Source of the DNA: Gordionus sp. m RMFG-2023
Taxonomy: Eukaryota > Nematomorpha > Gordioida > Chordodea > Parachordodidae
DNA: 64,000 bases
Assembly (NCBI RefSeq): GCF_954871325.1
Contig: NC_088777.1
Span: 34,325,366-34,389,365 of the forward strand
Reading direction: 5' to 3'
Of the stretch, positions 44,793 through 55,999 are shown in pieces. How positions within the stretch are numbered: the first letter of the stretch is position 1; each line of letters begins with the position of its first letter. Position numbers and translations under genes: made by a program. Below the pieces are notes generated by a model. That model was given only the letters and a program-made list of their open reading frames with translations. It ran no database searches and had not been told where the DNA came from.

Positions 44793-45586
44793 AATATGAA
44801 TTTATTATTTTTTTAAAGTTGATGATATAAGTGATAATAGACTGTGTTATATAAATGTATTATTTGATAGACAATTTAATTCAAGTATGATAATATCAAA
44901 CAACTAACTAAATCTAAGCAAAGAAAATAATAATAAAAGTTATATTTAATATTGAGCATCACATTTTTGCTATCTGTTTCTTTTTACAACCTTTTATATA
45001 TGATATTTATTTAATGTTAATATAAAATAATAAAAACAATCATTTATCAACGTTTTCAAATTTAAGTTAATGGATCAAAGTATTAACAAAATAATAAAAG
45101 AAACTATTAAGTTAATAGATAATATTATAATGTAATAAATATAAATAACAAAAATCAATTGGCAAAGTAAAAGGTTACTTTACAGTAAAAATTAATTTAA
45201 AAACAATATATTTTTTATACATTTTTATTTATATTATATATTAAATAAAAATTATTGTAATTTGGCTGGGAGTTAAAAAATATGGAAGGGAATATTATTT
45301 TTTTTTTTTGGGGGGGGGGTCATTTCTATTGCTCAGAAAGTGTAGGGGCAACTGGAAACACTATGTATACATAAAGATGCAAATGGAACTGAACATTATA
45401 ATCTTTACTGAAATAGGATATATATATATCAATATGCAAAAATTCTTTAGTTTTAAAGGGCCTGAATGAAATAGAACAAGAAAACCTTATTTCAAGTTCC
45501 AAGTTATAAATATTGACTTAAAACAATCTGAAGCTTAAATTCATAAATATATTCAAAAATTATATAAATTAATATATAATACTTAC
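44793..45586. other. AT-rich sequence, possibly intron of the next gene
   Basis: Includes a T-run/G-run junction at about 45300-45320. No second exon for the Asn/Gln-rich gene is recognised. Confidence 0.4.
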
Positions 45587-46195
45587 AATTACATCATGGT
45601 ATGGTATCTTTTGAGAAATTGAAGTCAAATTTTGCTCCATAAGGTTAATGCAAGACATATTTTTGTAAGATTGTTGGTTTTTTGGTGCATCAAATGTAAC
45701 TGATTGTGATGATTTATATAAATTTTGATCAGTGGCCCTAATTTGATTTGAATTATAAATGTATGAGCTACTGTGATTGATTTGATTTTTTACACCATAA
45801 TTAACATTTTGCCAATTATTAAATGTGTTATTAATGGGAGAATAATTAAGTGAATTTAACTGTGCATCTGGCAACAGTATGATATTTCCATTTTGATCAA
45901 TGATGTAATTATTATTAAATAAAGAGACACTATCTCCTCCTAACAAATAACAATTGTTATTAATATTTAAAGCTTGATTATTGTAAAATATAGGTGAATT
46001 GTACAATGGCTGGTTATTTAATAAATATGAATTGTTAATTTGGGATTGATTGTAGCTAAAGATGTTATTTGTGTTTAATAGAGTGATATTTTGTTGATTT
46101 TTAATATCATCTTCTGGCATTATAAGGCAAGATAAGGTATCGAATGGATGAGGCCCTACCTCTGAAATATCCATGTTTGGTTTTTTTGAAGACAT
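45587..46195 (-). CDS. First exon of a host gene: Asn/Gln-rich protein, function unknown
   Basis: 203 codons from MSSKKPNMDISEVGPHPFDT to ISQKIPYHDVI, closing on a consensus GTAAGT donor in phase 0. The full open frame, real ATG and strong donor make this the best-supported non-transposon gene after the remodeller. After about 30 ordinary residues (LSCLIMPEDD) the protein becomes low-complexity: N about one quarter, plus Q, S, Y and I, with repeated NNQ, NSY, YN and INN pieces and no charged clusters. Such regions occur in transcription factors, RNA-binding proteins and prion-like proteins. No domain is seen, and downstream exons to the left are not identified, so function is open. Confidence 0.65.
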
Positions 46196-46199
46196 CTCA

Positions 46200-46760
46200 A
46201 TTTAAGTTATAAATGAATTCCATTGTTGAATCCATAAGTATCAATCTATAAATATACATTATATATATATAAGTTTAAGGAATCTATATTAGACCCAATT
46301 TAATTGTCTTATACCACCAATAAAAATCAAATTATTTCACAATTCAAGAAAAATTGATATATCCCCAGAATAAAGAAAAATCTCTGATTGGTTATTGACT
46401 TTTCTCATTGGTAAATTTATTTATTCATTTATGTTATTTTTTTTACTTTAAAGATTTTTGAACGCTATTTTTTCAATTTAAAACCCTGATCTTATCAGAA
46501 ATTTATTCTTTCATGTTTAAAATATATATACCCTTTGAATTTTTGACAATTTTACCGTTAATTTTTAAGTCATTTATAATTTATGGACAGATGCCCTGTC
46601 AAGAGCAGATTATAGAAGGAGAATCTTCATTCTTATGATATTCTTGTTGTAGCAAATATCATTTTAAGCTAATAACCCTACCCCTATAAACCCTCTACCC
46701 CCATCTCCTTCAAACATGTATACAATATATCATTATATACAAAAAACTAGCAAAAGTTAA
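46200..46760. other. Upstream region of the Asn/Gln-rich gene
   Basis: Contains TA-rich (ATATATATAT) sequence at 46258-46270, 60-70 bp upstream of the ATG on the minus strand, which might serve as a core promoter element but is indistinguishable from background AT-richness. Confidence 0.3.
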
Positions 46761-46980
46761 TTATTTTTTAATAACCACTAATTTAAATTTTTTAGACAAA
46801 AAGTGAAAAATGAATAAATTTTTATAAAAATCTAATATAGCCAAAGCCCAATTACCTACAATAAGTGGACCGAAAAACCTCCAATACAATTTATAGGGAA
46901 AACCTAAGTTAATAGTGCCTCCTATTTTTAGCAAAATCTTACGTAATAGATGCACTTCGCTTGTTGGCGGATGAACATAA
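46761..46980 (-). other. Unrecognised hydrophobic reading frame
   Basis: Minus-strand frame including MHLLRKILLKIGGTINLGFP then YKLYWRFFGPLIVGNWALAI and LDFYKNLFIFHFL. Codon content (Trp, Gly, Pro, Arg) is richer than random AT-rich DNA. It continues upstream in the same frame as VHPPTSEV. It may be a transposase or host exon scrap; no family recognised. Confidence 0.3.
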
Positions 46981-46984
46981 TTTT

Positions 46985-47690
46985 ACCCTTTATATAATAA
47001 TGGGTGAATCAGATGTTTCCTTTTATTTTATGAGGTATGAATAAGAACAATTCAGGTTGGAGAGAAAGAATTGTTTGAGCAATATAAAAGTATTGAATAT
47101 TTCATGAAATTAATATGGATTAAGATAAAATTGTGAATCCGAATTAAGTCAATGGAATTAATTATGGAGTGGTTGATAATAAACTTAATTTGGAAAATAT
47201 AGTTTCTGATATTGAATGAATTATTATAATTGCTGACAAAGAAAAATTGGGTGATGAATGAATTTGCAAAAGAAAGAAAATCATAAAATCATTTATTTTT
47301 AGAATGAAGATGTTCATACTGATTATATTGAATGAAATTCAATGATATATTTGCCGGTCCGGGCCGATATATCATTGATGAAATTGCAGAAGAATGAAGT
47401 ATACAATACAATTATTAAAAATGAGAAAATGATTTGTTTAAATTTGGGAATAATTCTATGTTTGAATATTTGTGATTATATGAAAAATATTGGGAAATGT
47501 GAATATTTGGAAATCTGTTGATAATAATTTAACAATCATTTGGATGTATATGAAAAATAAGGTATAATCTATTATTTATATAAATATGGTTATTGATAGA
47601 AATTGATTATTTTAGTGAAATGAACATTATTGGAACAAATAGTGACAATTATATAGAGATTGGTTTATGGATCTATGGCTAATTTGAACA
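46985..47690. other. AT-rich repeat-derived sequence
   Basis: GGGTGAATCAGATGTTTCCT with TTTTATGAGG at about 47006 recurs at about 62818 (GGATGAATCAGACATTTTCC). A palindrome around GCCGGTCCGGGCCGATATAT (47353) is present. No gene. Confidence 0.35.
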
Positions 47691-47694
47691 TTGG

Positions 47695-48875
47695 CAGAGT
47701 TGGGCACTACCGCAAATACATGTATCTAAGATACAAGATCCTTTTGACTTTTTTTGATATTTTTAATAAAATACTAGTAAATATCTGTATCTAAGATCCA
47801 TTCTTCTAAAAAGAATCTTGTATCTTTTTTATTTTCTTGACAAAAGATACAGAAACAGATTCTTTTTAATATTCATGTTTAAAAAATTTACATATCGCAG
47901 AATATAACCTTAGTTTCTTCGTGGAATCTTATATTAATTTCTTTATTTTCTTTCCGCCATATTTTAAATATTTTGACAACCAAAATTAGCTGAAAAATTT
48001 TAAAAATGATGGTTTGGGAAAAAGTTTTGAGAAAATTTTTTCCTATAATGATAAATCTAATGAGGCCTTTTTGGCATCATTATCACATCTATATTTTTAG
48101 AACTTATGGCTTGAGTCAGATGATAAAAAAATAATTTCAGATATATTATTAAAAAAAGCCATAAATGTAGTACATATAGTATATAATCAAGCTCAAGCTA
48201 TATCACCAATAAATTTAACAATTAAAAAAGAAGATTATGATTATTTTTCTTTTGGTAAAACAAATGTTACTGAGTTCAATAATACAAATAACATTAAGCT
48301 GGAGGTTTTAAACTATATTATAGACTGTTGAAATACATAAGAAATGCTTAATTAATATCCTTCCATTAAGAAATTTTTTTAATAATATAATAATGCTATA
48401 CCTTTGTCAGCTTTAGTTCTAAGGTTATTCAGTACTGTGTTAAATTCGCTGAAAAGTCTTTAATTTATTTTAAATACTCTTTTGCAAATTAATATTTCAA
48501 TTCCCATTAAAAACCTAGTTTCCTTGTCTATTACATGAATGAACTACAATTATTAAGAGGCCTGATTATTATAATTAACTCGTCATTAAATATTTTATTA
48601 ATTATTGTAAATATTCATTCTTATTAATTGCGTATGTTAAGTTCTTCACAAATAAATAATAATTGTATTTTATAAACTATTCTAATTTAATTGGTAATGA
48701 TAATTTTATAAAAGTATCTTATATTTAAGATACTCTCCTTTAACAAAAGATACAAGAATCTTTTATCTTGCATCTTTTTGATATTTTGAATAAGATGCTA
48801 GAATCTATATCTAAAATTCATTTTTTAAAAATAATTATATCTAGATTTATTTTCCTGAGGACCTGCTCAACTCTG
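47695..48875. mobile_element. hAT transposon remnant, second member of the CAGAGTTGGGCA family
   Basis: 1181 bp, left end CAGAGTTGGGCACTACCGCA, right end (reverse) CAGAGTTGAGCAGGTCCTCA, flanked by AACATTGG and GACATTGG (47687-47694, 48876-48883; one mismatch). Subterminal GTATCTAAGATACAAGATCC words as in 6254-8793. At about 48395-48460 it keeps AIPLSALVLRLFSTVLNSLK, the hAT dimerisation motif (PxSSAxVERLFS) with the usual Ser-Ser-Ala and Glu altered. Confidence 0.88.
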
Positions 48876-48883
48876 GACATTGG

Positions 48884-49235
48884 GAAAAAGGTTACCGATA
48901 AAAGAACCTAGCTAATTTGGACATTAAGAAAATGGATACTGATAAAGATACCTGACAAGATTTAAGACGTTGGGCTCTCAAATCACGTGATCTATGTAAA
49001 TACTAATGAGCCTTCCTTGAGCGAGGTGTAGTAGTAATTGGGTTAACGGATTAATGTGACTTCTACGATGTAAGAATATAGATTATCTCATAGGTCATTC
49101 AAAAATGATAGTGATCTCTTGGCAAGTTCTAAATCGTGCCGTTCAAGCACAATGTCGGCCAATAAATAATGGACTCGGTAGTGTTAGTCCGGTGAGAGAT
49201 TAAGATAAAGCTTAATTGCCTCCATAACGATACTC
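48884..49235. other. Less AT-rich spacer, nothing recognised
   Basis: Two GGACATT(G/A)GAAAA-GG-TACTGATAAA-like near repeats at 48876 and 48921; no reading frame or element ends. Confidence 0.35.
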
Positions 49236-50381
49236 CAGTGGCGTCACTAAGTGAGGGCGAGCAGGGTCTCGAGCCCCCTAAAAATTTTGAATAGCCCCCT
49301 GAAGCAAAAAAAAAAATTTTTAATAGCTCCTTAATATCCCCTTGAACTAAAAATAAATTTTTTGATTGCCCCCTGAGCGATTTTTTTATAATTCTATAAA
49401 GTAATATATAAATTTATTTAAAAATTAATAAGATTATAATTTTTATTAAATAAATACTATTTTAATTATTAAATTAGATATATACATATAAATTTTATTT
49501 TCACTATGTCAGCTTTTCAATCAAATTCTGTATTAAAAATAGAATATCAATATCACTAACTAAATATATATTTAGCATTAACAGTTGAAGCTTAATTGAC
49601 TTTTATTATTTAAATTATTATATAACCCTAATTAAATAAATATAATCATTTATTAATTGAAAAAATTTTTATATTGTAATTAACCGTTCAAAATTACTAA
49701 TCAACTATATTATTCATTTTAAATTTAATTACCATGCCTCTTCCTTCCTAAAAATATTTTCAAGATCCAAATAAGTATAAAAGATTTATTTATAGAAAGT
49801 AAGTAGTCATATCAGTGGCGTCGCTAGGAGGGGGCACGCAGGGGCTCGAGCCCACTGAAAAATTTGAATATCCCCCTGAAGCAAAAAAATTGTTTTTTAA
49901 TTGCTCCTTAATATACCCTTGAACTAAAAATAAATTTTTTTAATTGCCCCCTGAACGATTTCTTTTATAATTCTATTGAGTAATATATAGATTTATTATT
50001 TGAAAATTAATAAAACTATCTAAATTTTTATTAAATGAATACTAATTTAATTATTAGATTATATTATATGTTCACTCTGTCAGCTTGCAATCAAATTCTC
50101 TGTTAAAAATATATCAATATCACTCATTAAATATTAATTTAGCATTAATAGTTAAAGCTTATTGACTTTTATTATTTAAATTATTATATAACCTTAATTA
50201 AATAAATATAATTATTTATTAATTGAAAATTAACAAATTAAATAAGCCGAGTTCAAAATCACTAATCAACTATATTTTGATTTTAAATTTAATTATCATG
50301 TCTCTTCCTAAAATTATTTTCAAGGTCCAAATACAAATGAGTATAAGATATTTATTTAAAGTAAGTAGATAAATAGTTTAT
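49236..50381. repeat. Tandem duplication, 577-bp unit, two copies, with transposon-like CAGTGGCGTC end
   Basis: Copy 1 49236-49812, copy 2 49813 to about 50381. Both start CAGTGGCGTC(A/G)CTA followed by GAGCCC...GAATA(G/T)CCCCCTGAAGCA and end AGAAAGTAAGTAG or similar. CAGTGGCGTC is typical of a DNA transposon terminus, but no inverse partner end is found, so the unit may be a deletion derivative that duplicated in tandem. Confidence 0.8.
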
Positions 50382-50389
50382 AATCCTTT

Positions 50390-51230
50390 ATAATATATAA
50401 TTATTTATAAAATATAAAATGCCACTTTTAAAGACATATTTGACAGTTATATAATGTTAATAATTTTAAAATTTTAATAATAAATGTTTTTGATAATAAA
50501 TATAAGTAACAATTTGCATTCAATTATTTAACGACATCTATTTATTAAAGACTAGTAGAAAGCCAGTTAAAAATGACGGGGAATGAGATTTTTATTCATT
50601 TTTTACGATAGATGTCATACCAGGTTCAAGGTCACGATATTAGGAAGCATCTAAGATCTTATAATTTTAAAAAAGTTTATCAAGCCCAGCTCAACCCTTG
50701 ATAATTTGTAAAAGATATTCCCAAGTCAGGTACAAGCTAATATTAATTTTGAGGTTCCAAGCACAGTCCTACCCATTACAATTTTAAAATTTTTTCCCGC
50801 CTCGGAGATAGTTAAATTTTTAATATCATCACATGAACGGGAAATACCTGATTTACCAATTAATCTAATATGAAAAAGAAACATGTAAATTCCGTATTAA
50901 GGGAAACTGGGAAGGCCTGGGCCACCACTTATTAGAGAATCATGACAAATAAAATAAAAACTAACAGGAGAATTTTTTTAAAAAATAATGAGGATTATTT
51001 ATTATGTATTTAATAAAATTAAGAGCAAATCCTTGTTGACATTTTAATTTTTGATGGAAAAAGCGATAAAATAAATCTGGGCGGTCATCTGGAGAGGAAA
51101 TAATTAATATATCATTTTATATCATTTAGGGTTATAGATGAAAGTGATGACGGATTAACAAAGCAGTGTAAAAAACACATTAAGTCCTGATAAAGATGAT
51201 ATACCTATGCCTTGGGATACTGGTAAAAGA
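50390..51230. other. Intergenic sequence, nothing recognised
   Basis: A short word AAAAATGACGGGGAATGAGA with GATTTTTATTC (50569-50598) recurs at about 62653. No gene. Confidence 0.35.
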
Positions 51231-51233
51231 AGA

Positions 51234-51598
51234 ACGCAAAACGATATTTCTGTCAATGTCAGCATTGGTATCCCTCTAAAATAGAATCATGAACGACAAT
51301 GTTAACTCAACCATAAAACGGTCGTAAGTATTGTTATAAAGGCCACGACAGAACTACTGCATATATTTCCATTAATAAAGTTGATGAAATTGGCCGTACA
51401 GTACATTCAAGTTTAAACACGCAAAACGATATTTCAGTCAATGTCAGCATTGGTACCCTTCTAAAATAGAATCATGAACGACAAACTCAACAATAAAGCG
51501 GTCGTAAGTATTGTTTAAAGGCCACGACACAACTACTGCATATTTTTCCATTAATAAAGTTGATGAAATTGGCCTACTGTACATTCAAGTTTGAACAT
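51234..51598. repeat. Tandem duplication, about 185-bp unit, two copies, coding-derived
   Basis: Starts ACGCAAAACGATATTTCTGT at 51234 and ACGCAAAACGATATTTCAGT at 51419; the copies differ by a few changes and small indels. Plus-strand frames read TTAYISINKVDEIGRTVHSS and, downstream, IPLNIHESFSENRIKV-like residues. Protein-like, perhaps from a transposon zinc-finger (FLYWCH-like) region, but not firmly recognised. Confidence 0.75.
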
Positions 51599-52129
51599 TC
51601 CTCTAAATATTCATGAAAGTTTCTCAGAGAATCGTATAAAGTAATAATTTATATTAATCCTAGTGAAGTGAATGATAATACAGAATTAAATGTTTATATT
51701 TGTCAAAAAATATGCGGAGATGACATAGGGATTGTGGTATTGGCGATAGAAATATCATTTTGAGAACTGGGTGAAAATAAAATAAACATAGATATAAAAC
51801 ATAAGATAAAAAAATCAAAATAAACCTCCAGATGAGTTCATTTCAAGCGTAGTTCTTTATTATTTTGTCTACCAGTAACTCTAGAACGGGTAAGGCGTTT
51901 GTTTAATCGTCATATTTTCTTTGCTTATCTTTAATAATAGATTCATCATGTTTTGTAGCAATGTGAGGGATTAGGGTTAGCCTTGACAAATAAAGAAATC
52001 AGGTAAAAATATAAATAAACTATTGTTGAAATTAAACAAACATTAAAATAATGTAAACCAGTAGATGGGTCAATACTGTTAAAAATTTTTCCTAGGATAG
52101 TGTAAAATTCAACAGTATAGCTACCACAT

Positions 52130-53271
52130 AATGGTAAATATAGCAAATTTAGGGTTAGCAATGATTTGCATATCAGCTTTATGCGCTGATAATGCCTCTG
52201 TAAAATTTGGCGAAAACCAAAGTTACCGAATTGAGGCAGCACTAATGAATTAATATCAATTGGCTGTATATGCCAGATACTACATAATTCTTACAAGAAG
52301 GCAATGAATGTACTATCTGTGGATGTCGAAATAATTGTGATGAAATATTTTAACGAATTTAGTTCATCAACTAAAAAAGTTATTGAATTAAAAGATTTGG
52401 TGAGTGGTCTGACTTGAAATGGTGTGAGTTGTTGCGATATATACCTATCAGGTGGTTATCATGAATACCTGCCATCGATAGAATTTTAAAATTTTACAAA
52501 CCCTTAAAAAAATACTTCTTAAATAAAGATTTTAAAAGCTGTCCTAAAATTTTGAAAAATCAGAAGCATATTTGGAATTCGTTTTACATGTAGGAAATCT
52601 ACTTCATGCAGTTAATATTCAGTTGCACAAAATATTCTAAAAAAGATTCTTAAAATCACGCTACAGCTCTGTTCATCTCTACAGTTAAAAATTGATAATA
52701 AATTTTATGGCGCTATTGCTAAAAATATTATATTAAAATATTCAAATAATACTCTAATTAGTACATTTTTAAATGAAGCACAATCAAAATTTGATTTTAA
52801 TAACTCTATTTACAAATGTATAAATATTATGACCTTGAAACAGAAACCATCAATTCATGGTTTTTATAATTTAATAAATATATTAAAAAAACCGAAAGAT
52901 ATTGATGTCTTGTTTGAGGAGATTGTAATTCTCTCTATTTTTTTATTATTCGCAAAAATACTTAAAGTTAAATGGTCTAAAAGCAGAGGAGAAATGGGTA
53001 GAATTTTTTCGTAATAATGATAAATCCGTATGCTTGGATAAAATATGCTAGTATGTCTTCTCCTTACCTCATTCTAATGCCTCATCCGAGCGCATTTTTA
53101 GACTAATGAAGACTACCTGGAAAAATGAGAGAAATCGTTGCTTTAACAACATTAGAGGCTGAGCTAATGATTAAACAAATAATATGTCATGCCAGGAATT
53201 TTATAAATATCTCAATAACGACGGTAAACATTTAGTTCTATTATTTAAATCTCAAATAAAATATAATTAAG
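52130..53271 (+). pseudogene. hAT transposase fragment (plus-strand arm and centre), copy 2
   Basis: Recognisable: IPIRWLS-like and PAIDRIL blocks, KQKPSIHGFYNLINILKKPK (52835-52900), HSNASSERIFRLMKT at about 53075-53110 and a YKYLNNDGKHLVLLFKSQ-like tail. ASSERIF is in frame here whereas copy 1 lost a base. Multiple other interruptions. Confidence 0.8.
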
Positions 53272-53620
53272 TTTTAGCAATGGCTCTATAAAATTTATTG
53301 TCAATTATTAACTGTAAAGATGAACACATCTTCAGCATAATTTTGTGAATCTTTGTTAAGATTATTCTGATTGCAACTACACATTAACAGCATGTAGTAG
53401 ATTTCCTACATGTGAAATCATTCCTAAATATACCTCTGCCATTCATTATTAAAAATTTTCAAAATGTTAGGACAGCTTTTATAATCTTAATTTAAGAAAT
53501 ATTTTTTTAAAGGTTTATAAAATTTTAAAATTCTATCGATGGCGGGTAATAGGAACATTGTGCTTACTCAATTCTGTAAATACGATCTGTTTTTACAAAA
53601 TTCACTGAGGCATTATCAGA

Positions 53621-53905
53621 TCAGAAAACTGACATGCAATTTATTAATAATCTCGAATCTGCTATATTTACCATTATATGGTTAGCTATGTCTTTGGATT
53701 TTGCACTATCTGAGGGGAAAAAAATTAATTGTTTTATTGAAACGACCTTAATTTTGTTGAAATAGCGGAGGATCAAGGGATATATTTTAATATTTCCCTT
53801 ATTAGATGCATCTGTTAGAATTGCATATGTATGACCATCTTTCAAATCGTCAATAATTGACCTCCTGGATTTAGGTCTTAAAACATTGATGATAGCCTTG
53901 CTCAT
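53621..53905 (-). pseudogene. hAT transposase fragment in the inverted arm, copy 2
   Basis: 94 uninterrupted residues: MSKAIINVLRPKSRRSIIDD, LTDASNKGNIKIYPLILRYF, FPSDSAKSKDIANHIMVNIA. DASNKGNIK is a hAT catalytic-region motif; the family's first catalytic Asp lies in it. This is the best-preserved piece of this transposase in the window and sits on the strand opposite to the C-terminal part at 53075. Confidence 0.85.
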
Positions 53906-54529
53906 TTTTGTTCTACAAGTATAGTTGTCATTTATATTAGAGTTTGTTAAATATTATGGGAAAAAGATTCTACCAACATTGTGATGATAAGTATCTCTGT
54001 GATTGTACTACAAGATAAGTGATTACAATTGCTGCAACTGTAGTTGCATCTGTATTATTTCTTATTTTTAGAGTACCTTATTATGTATTTAAATATGATA
54101 CGTGATCATTAAGCGCATATCCCTATAATGTTATACACACACACGCTAGATTTCTAATTGCGGTCGTTTTGCAGGACATTCGCATAAAATATATTTTTAA
54201 TTGTAAAATTAAAATAGTTTTTTTTATAAAATTTTATCTTATTTACATTCTTTTATATTTAAAAAAGATCATTGGTTTTTTTTAAATTAATAAATTTTAA
54301 TTAATCAAGATGTTATTTTATTTTGAAAAATAGTTACCGACTTTGTATTTATATAAACTAATTATAAAAAATAATAAGCGGATAATTAAGTCAATTCAAA
54401 ATCCCGGGCCCGCAAAAAAATTTATTTTAGCAATTTTTATATTTCTACCGCAATTTTCATATTTCTCCCGCATAATACTAAATTTCTCCCGCAATTTAAA
54501 GATTTTGACTTGGCAACCCCTATTTCGTG

Positions 54530-55250
54530 CCGTTCCTATCTCCCAGCCTGCATTCTCTTTGCTTTGCCATTATACAGTCACTTTTTTTCACAATCCCTCC
54601 CCCAATGCTTTTATTTCCGACATTTAAAACGTACAATTTCACTCTCATTAACTACTCCAAAGTCGCTGCACCCCTGCCTTCGTTTTCAATCTCTGCCATC
54701 TCATATTAATTAGGCCCGATGCTTCTCCCCTCTGCAGGAACCCTCCTCTCATACTGACATTTCCCACATTTCAATTTTCCTTCCTATTTCCAAATCTACC
54801 ACATCCAGCGCATCTCACTCTGTCCTGCTTACTGGGACAAAACGTCGAAATGTGACCACTGTAGTCACACTCAAAATATTTAAATGTCCCTACAGTTAAT
54901 CGCGATGTGCCCTTTTACACCACATTTAAAACACACAATATTCCTATTCCTCTGACCCTCCGTCCTAAACGACCTTGTCAACTCTCAACGACCTCTATAT
55001 ATTCGTTTTCTTCCATCTCCATCTCTTTTACCATCCTCGCTCCATTTCAAATCCTCATTACTCGCCCATCCCTGCAACATCTCTTGCACAGGCAACCTCG
55101 TAACTCTTCCATACCTATCCTCCTTCCCGTTGTGCGCTTCAATTAATAACGTTTGCCCCAGTATTTTAATACTCCTATTTCGGCGTTCTCTCCTGCCAAA
55201 ATATAAACTTCTCAACCAAATCAGTAATATCATCACTACCCCCAGTATAT
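54530..55250 (-). pseudogene. CCHC zinc-knuckle protein remnant, probably retroelement-derived; broken
   Basis: On the minus strand the region has far less A/T than its surroundings and encodes Cys/His knuckle-like stretches (about 54700-54960) after a basic segment (about 54985-55200). Zinc knuckles in this setting are typical of retroelement nucleic-acid-binding proteins (Gag or LINE ORF1) but also of cellular CNBP-like proteins. It is broken and treated here as a fossil of uncertain family. It abuts the right end of the hAT copy 2. Confidence 0.5.
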
Positions 55251-55259
55251 TATACTGTA

Positions 55260-55860
55260 CCTCTACTTATTTAGTTAATTTAAAACCCATCATTTAACTA
55301 ACAAAATAATTATTTAAATAACTGAAAAATAATTTGCTTTATTTTATTTATAAATTAATTAATCTATATTAAATATTCTAACAAAAAAATATAATTAAAA
55401 TATTGCCTATAAAAAATTAATAATTAAATTAACTAAAAATATTTACCTATTTGCAAAGTTAAACAATATAATATAATAAATGAGATCTACACTGAAACGA
55501 CACAATAGTACAAAACCCCATTTAACCAACTTTTAATAACCATTGTAACCCCCTTTACAATTTTTCACTATATTCTCTTTCAATAACCACGATACTTCAC
55601 CGTATTTCCGCAAAAAAAAATACTTCACAAAACCCCTATTTAATAATTTTTCTCTTCAATACCACAGCTAACTTACTGATATTAACAAACGATAAGTTTG
55701 TTTTAACCTAAATAATTACAAATATGAGAATAAAATTTTACCTTGTTCGGTTATGGCTCCAAACTATTGGTTTTGTGTGCCACAGGAATTCTATTAAACA
55801 ATTAAAGCAAGTAAATATAATCTTTTTTATTAAAATAAAGTATATTAAATAATGATCACA
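55260..55860. other. AT-rich spacer, nothing recognised
   Basis: No frames, inverted repeats or element ends that can be supported. Confidence 0.4.
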
Positions 55861-55861
55861 T

Positions 55862-55995
55862 CAGGGGCGTCGCTAACCTTCACAATCTCAGGGGGCTCAA
55901 CTAGAAAAGTTTGTATGGGGGGCTTCGCCCCCATACCCCCCAATTTGCGGGCCTTCGGCCCGCTTTTGCCCGGTCTTCGGGGGTTTTATATTAAT
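55862..55995. mobile_element. Transposon end with three GC-rich hairpins
   Basis: CAGGGGCGTCGCTA (a DNA-transposon-type terminus, compare 49236) is followed by three consecutive stem-loops with TTCG loops: GGGGGCTTCGCCCCC, GCGGGCCTTCGGCCCGC and CCCGGTCTTCGGG. GC content is far above the surroundings. The other end was not found. Confidence 0.6.
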
Positions 55996-55999
55996 ATAT

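Larger units (their letters stand above)
52065..54521. mobile_element. Foldback hAT transposon, copy 2, left end truncated
   Basis: Collinear with 28910-31385: same plus-strand transposase pieces, same unique centre and same inverted right arm, ending TCTCCCGCAATTT...GACTTGGCAACCCC. The left arm's outer 0.7 kb is missing. Differences from copy 1 are scattered substitutions and small indels in both arms, so the foldback structure predates the split of the two copies. Confidence 0.88.
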
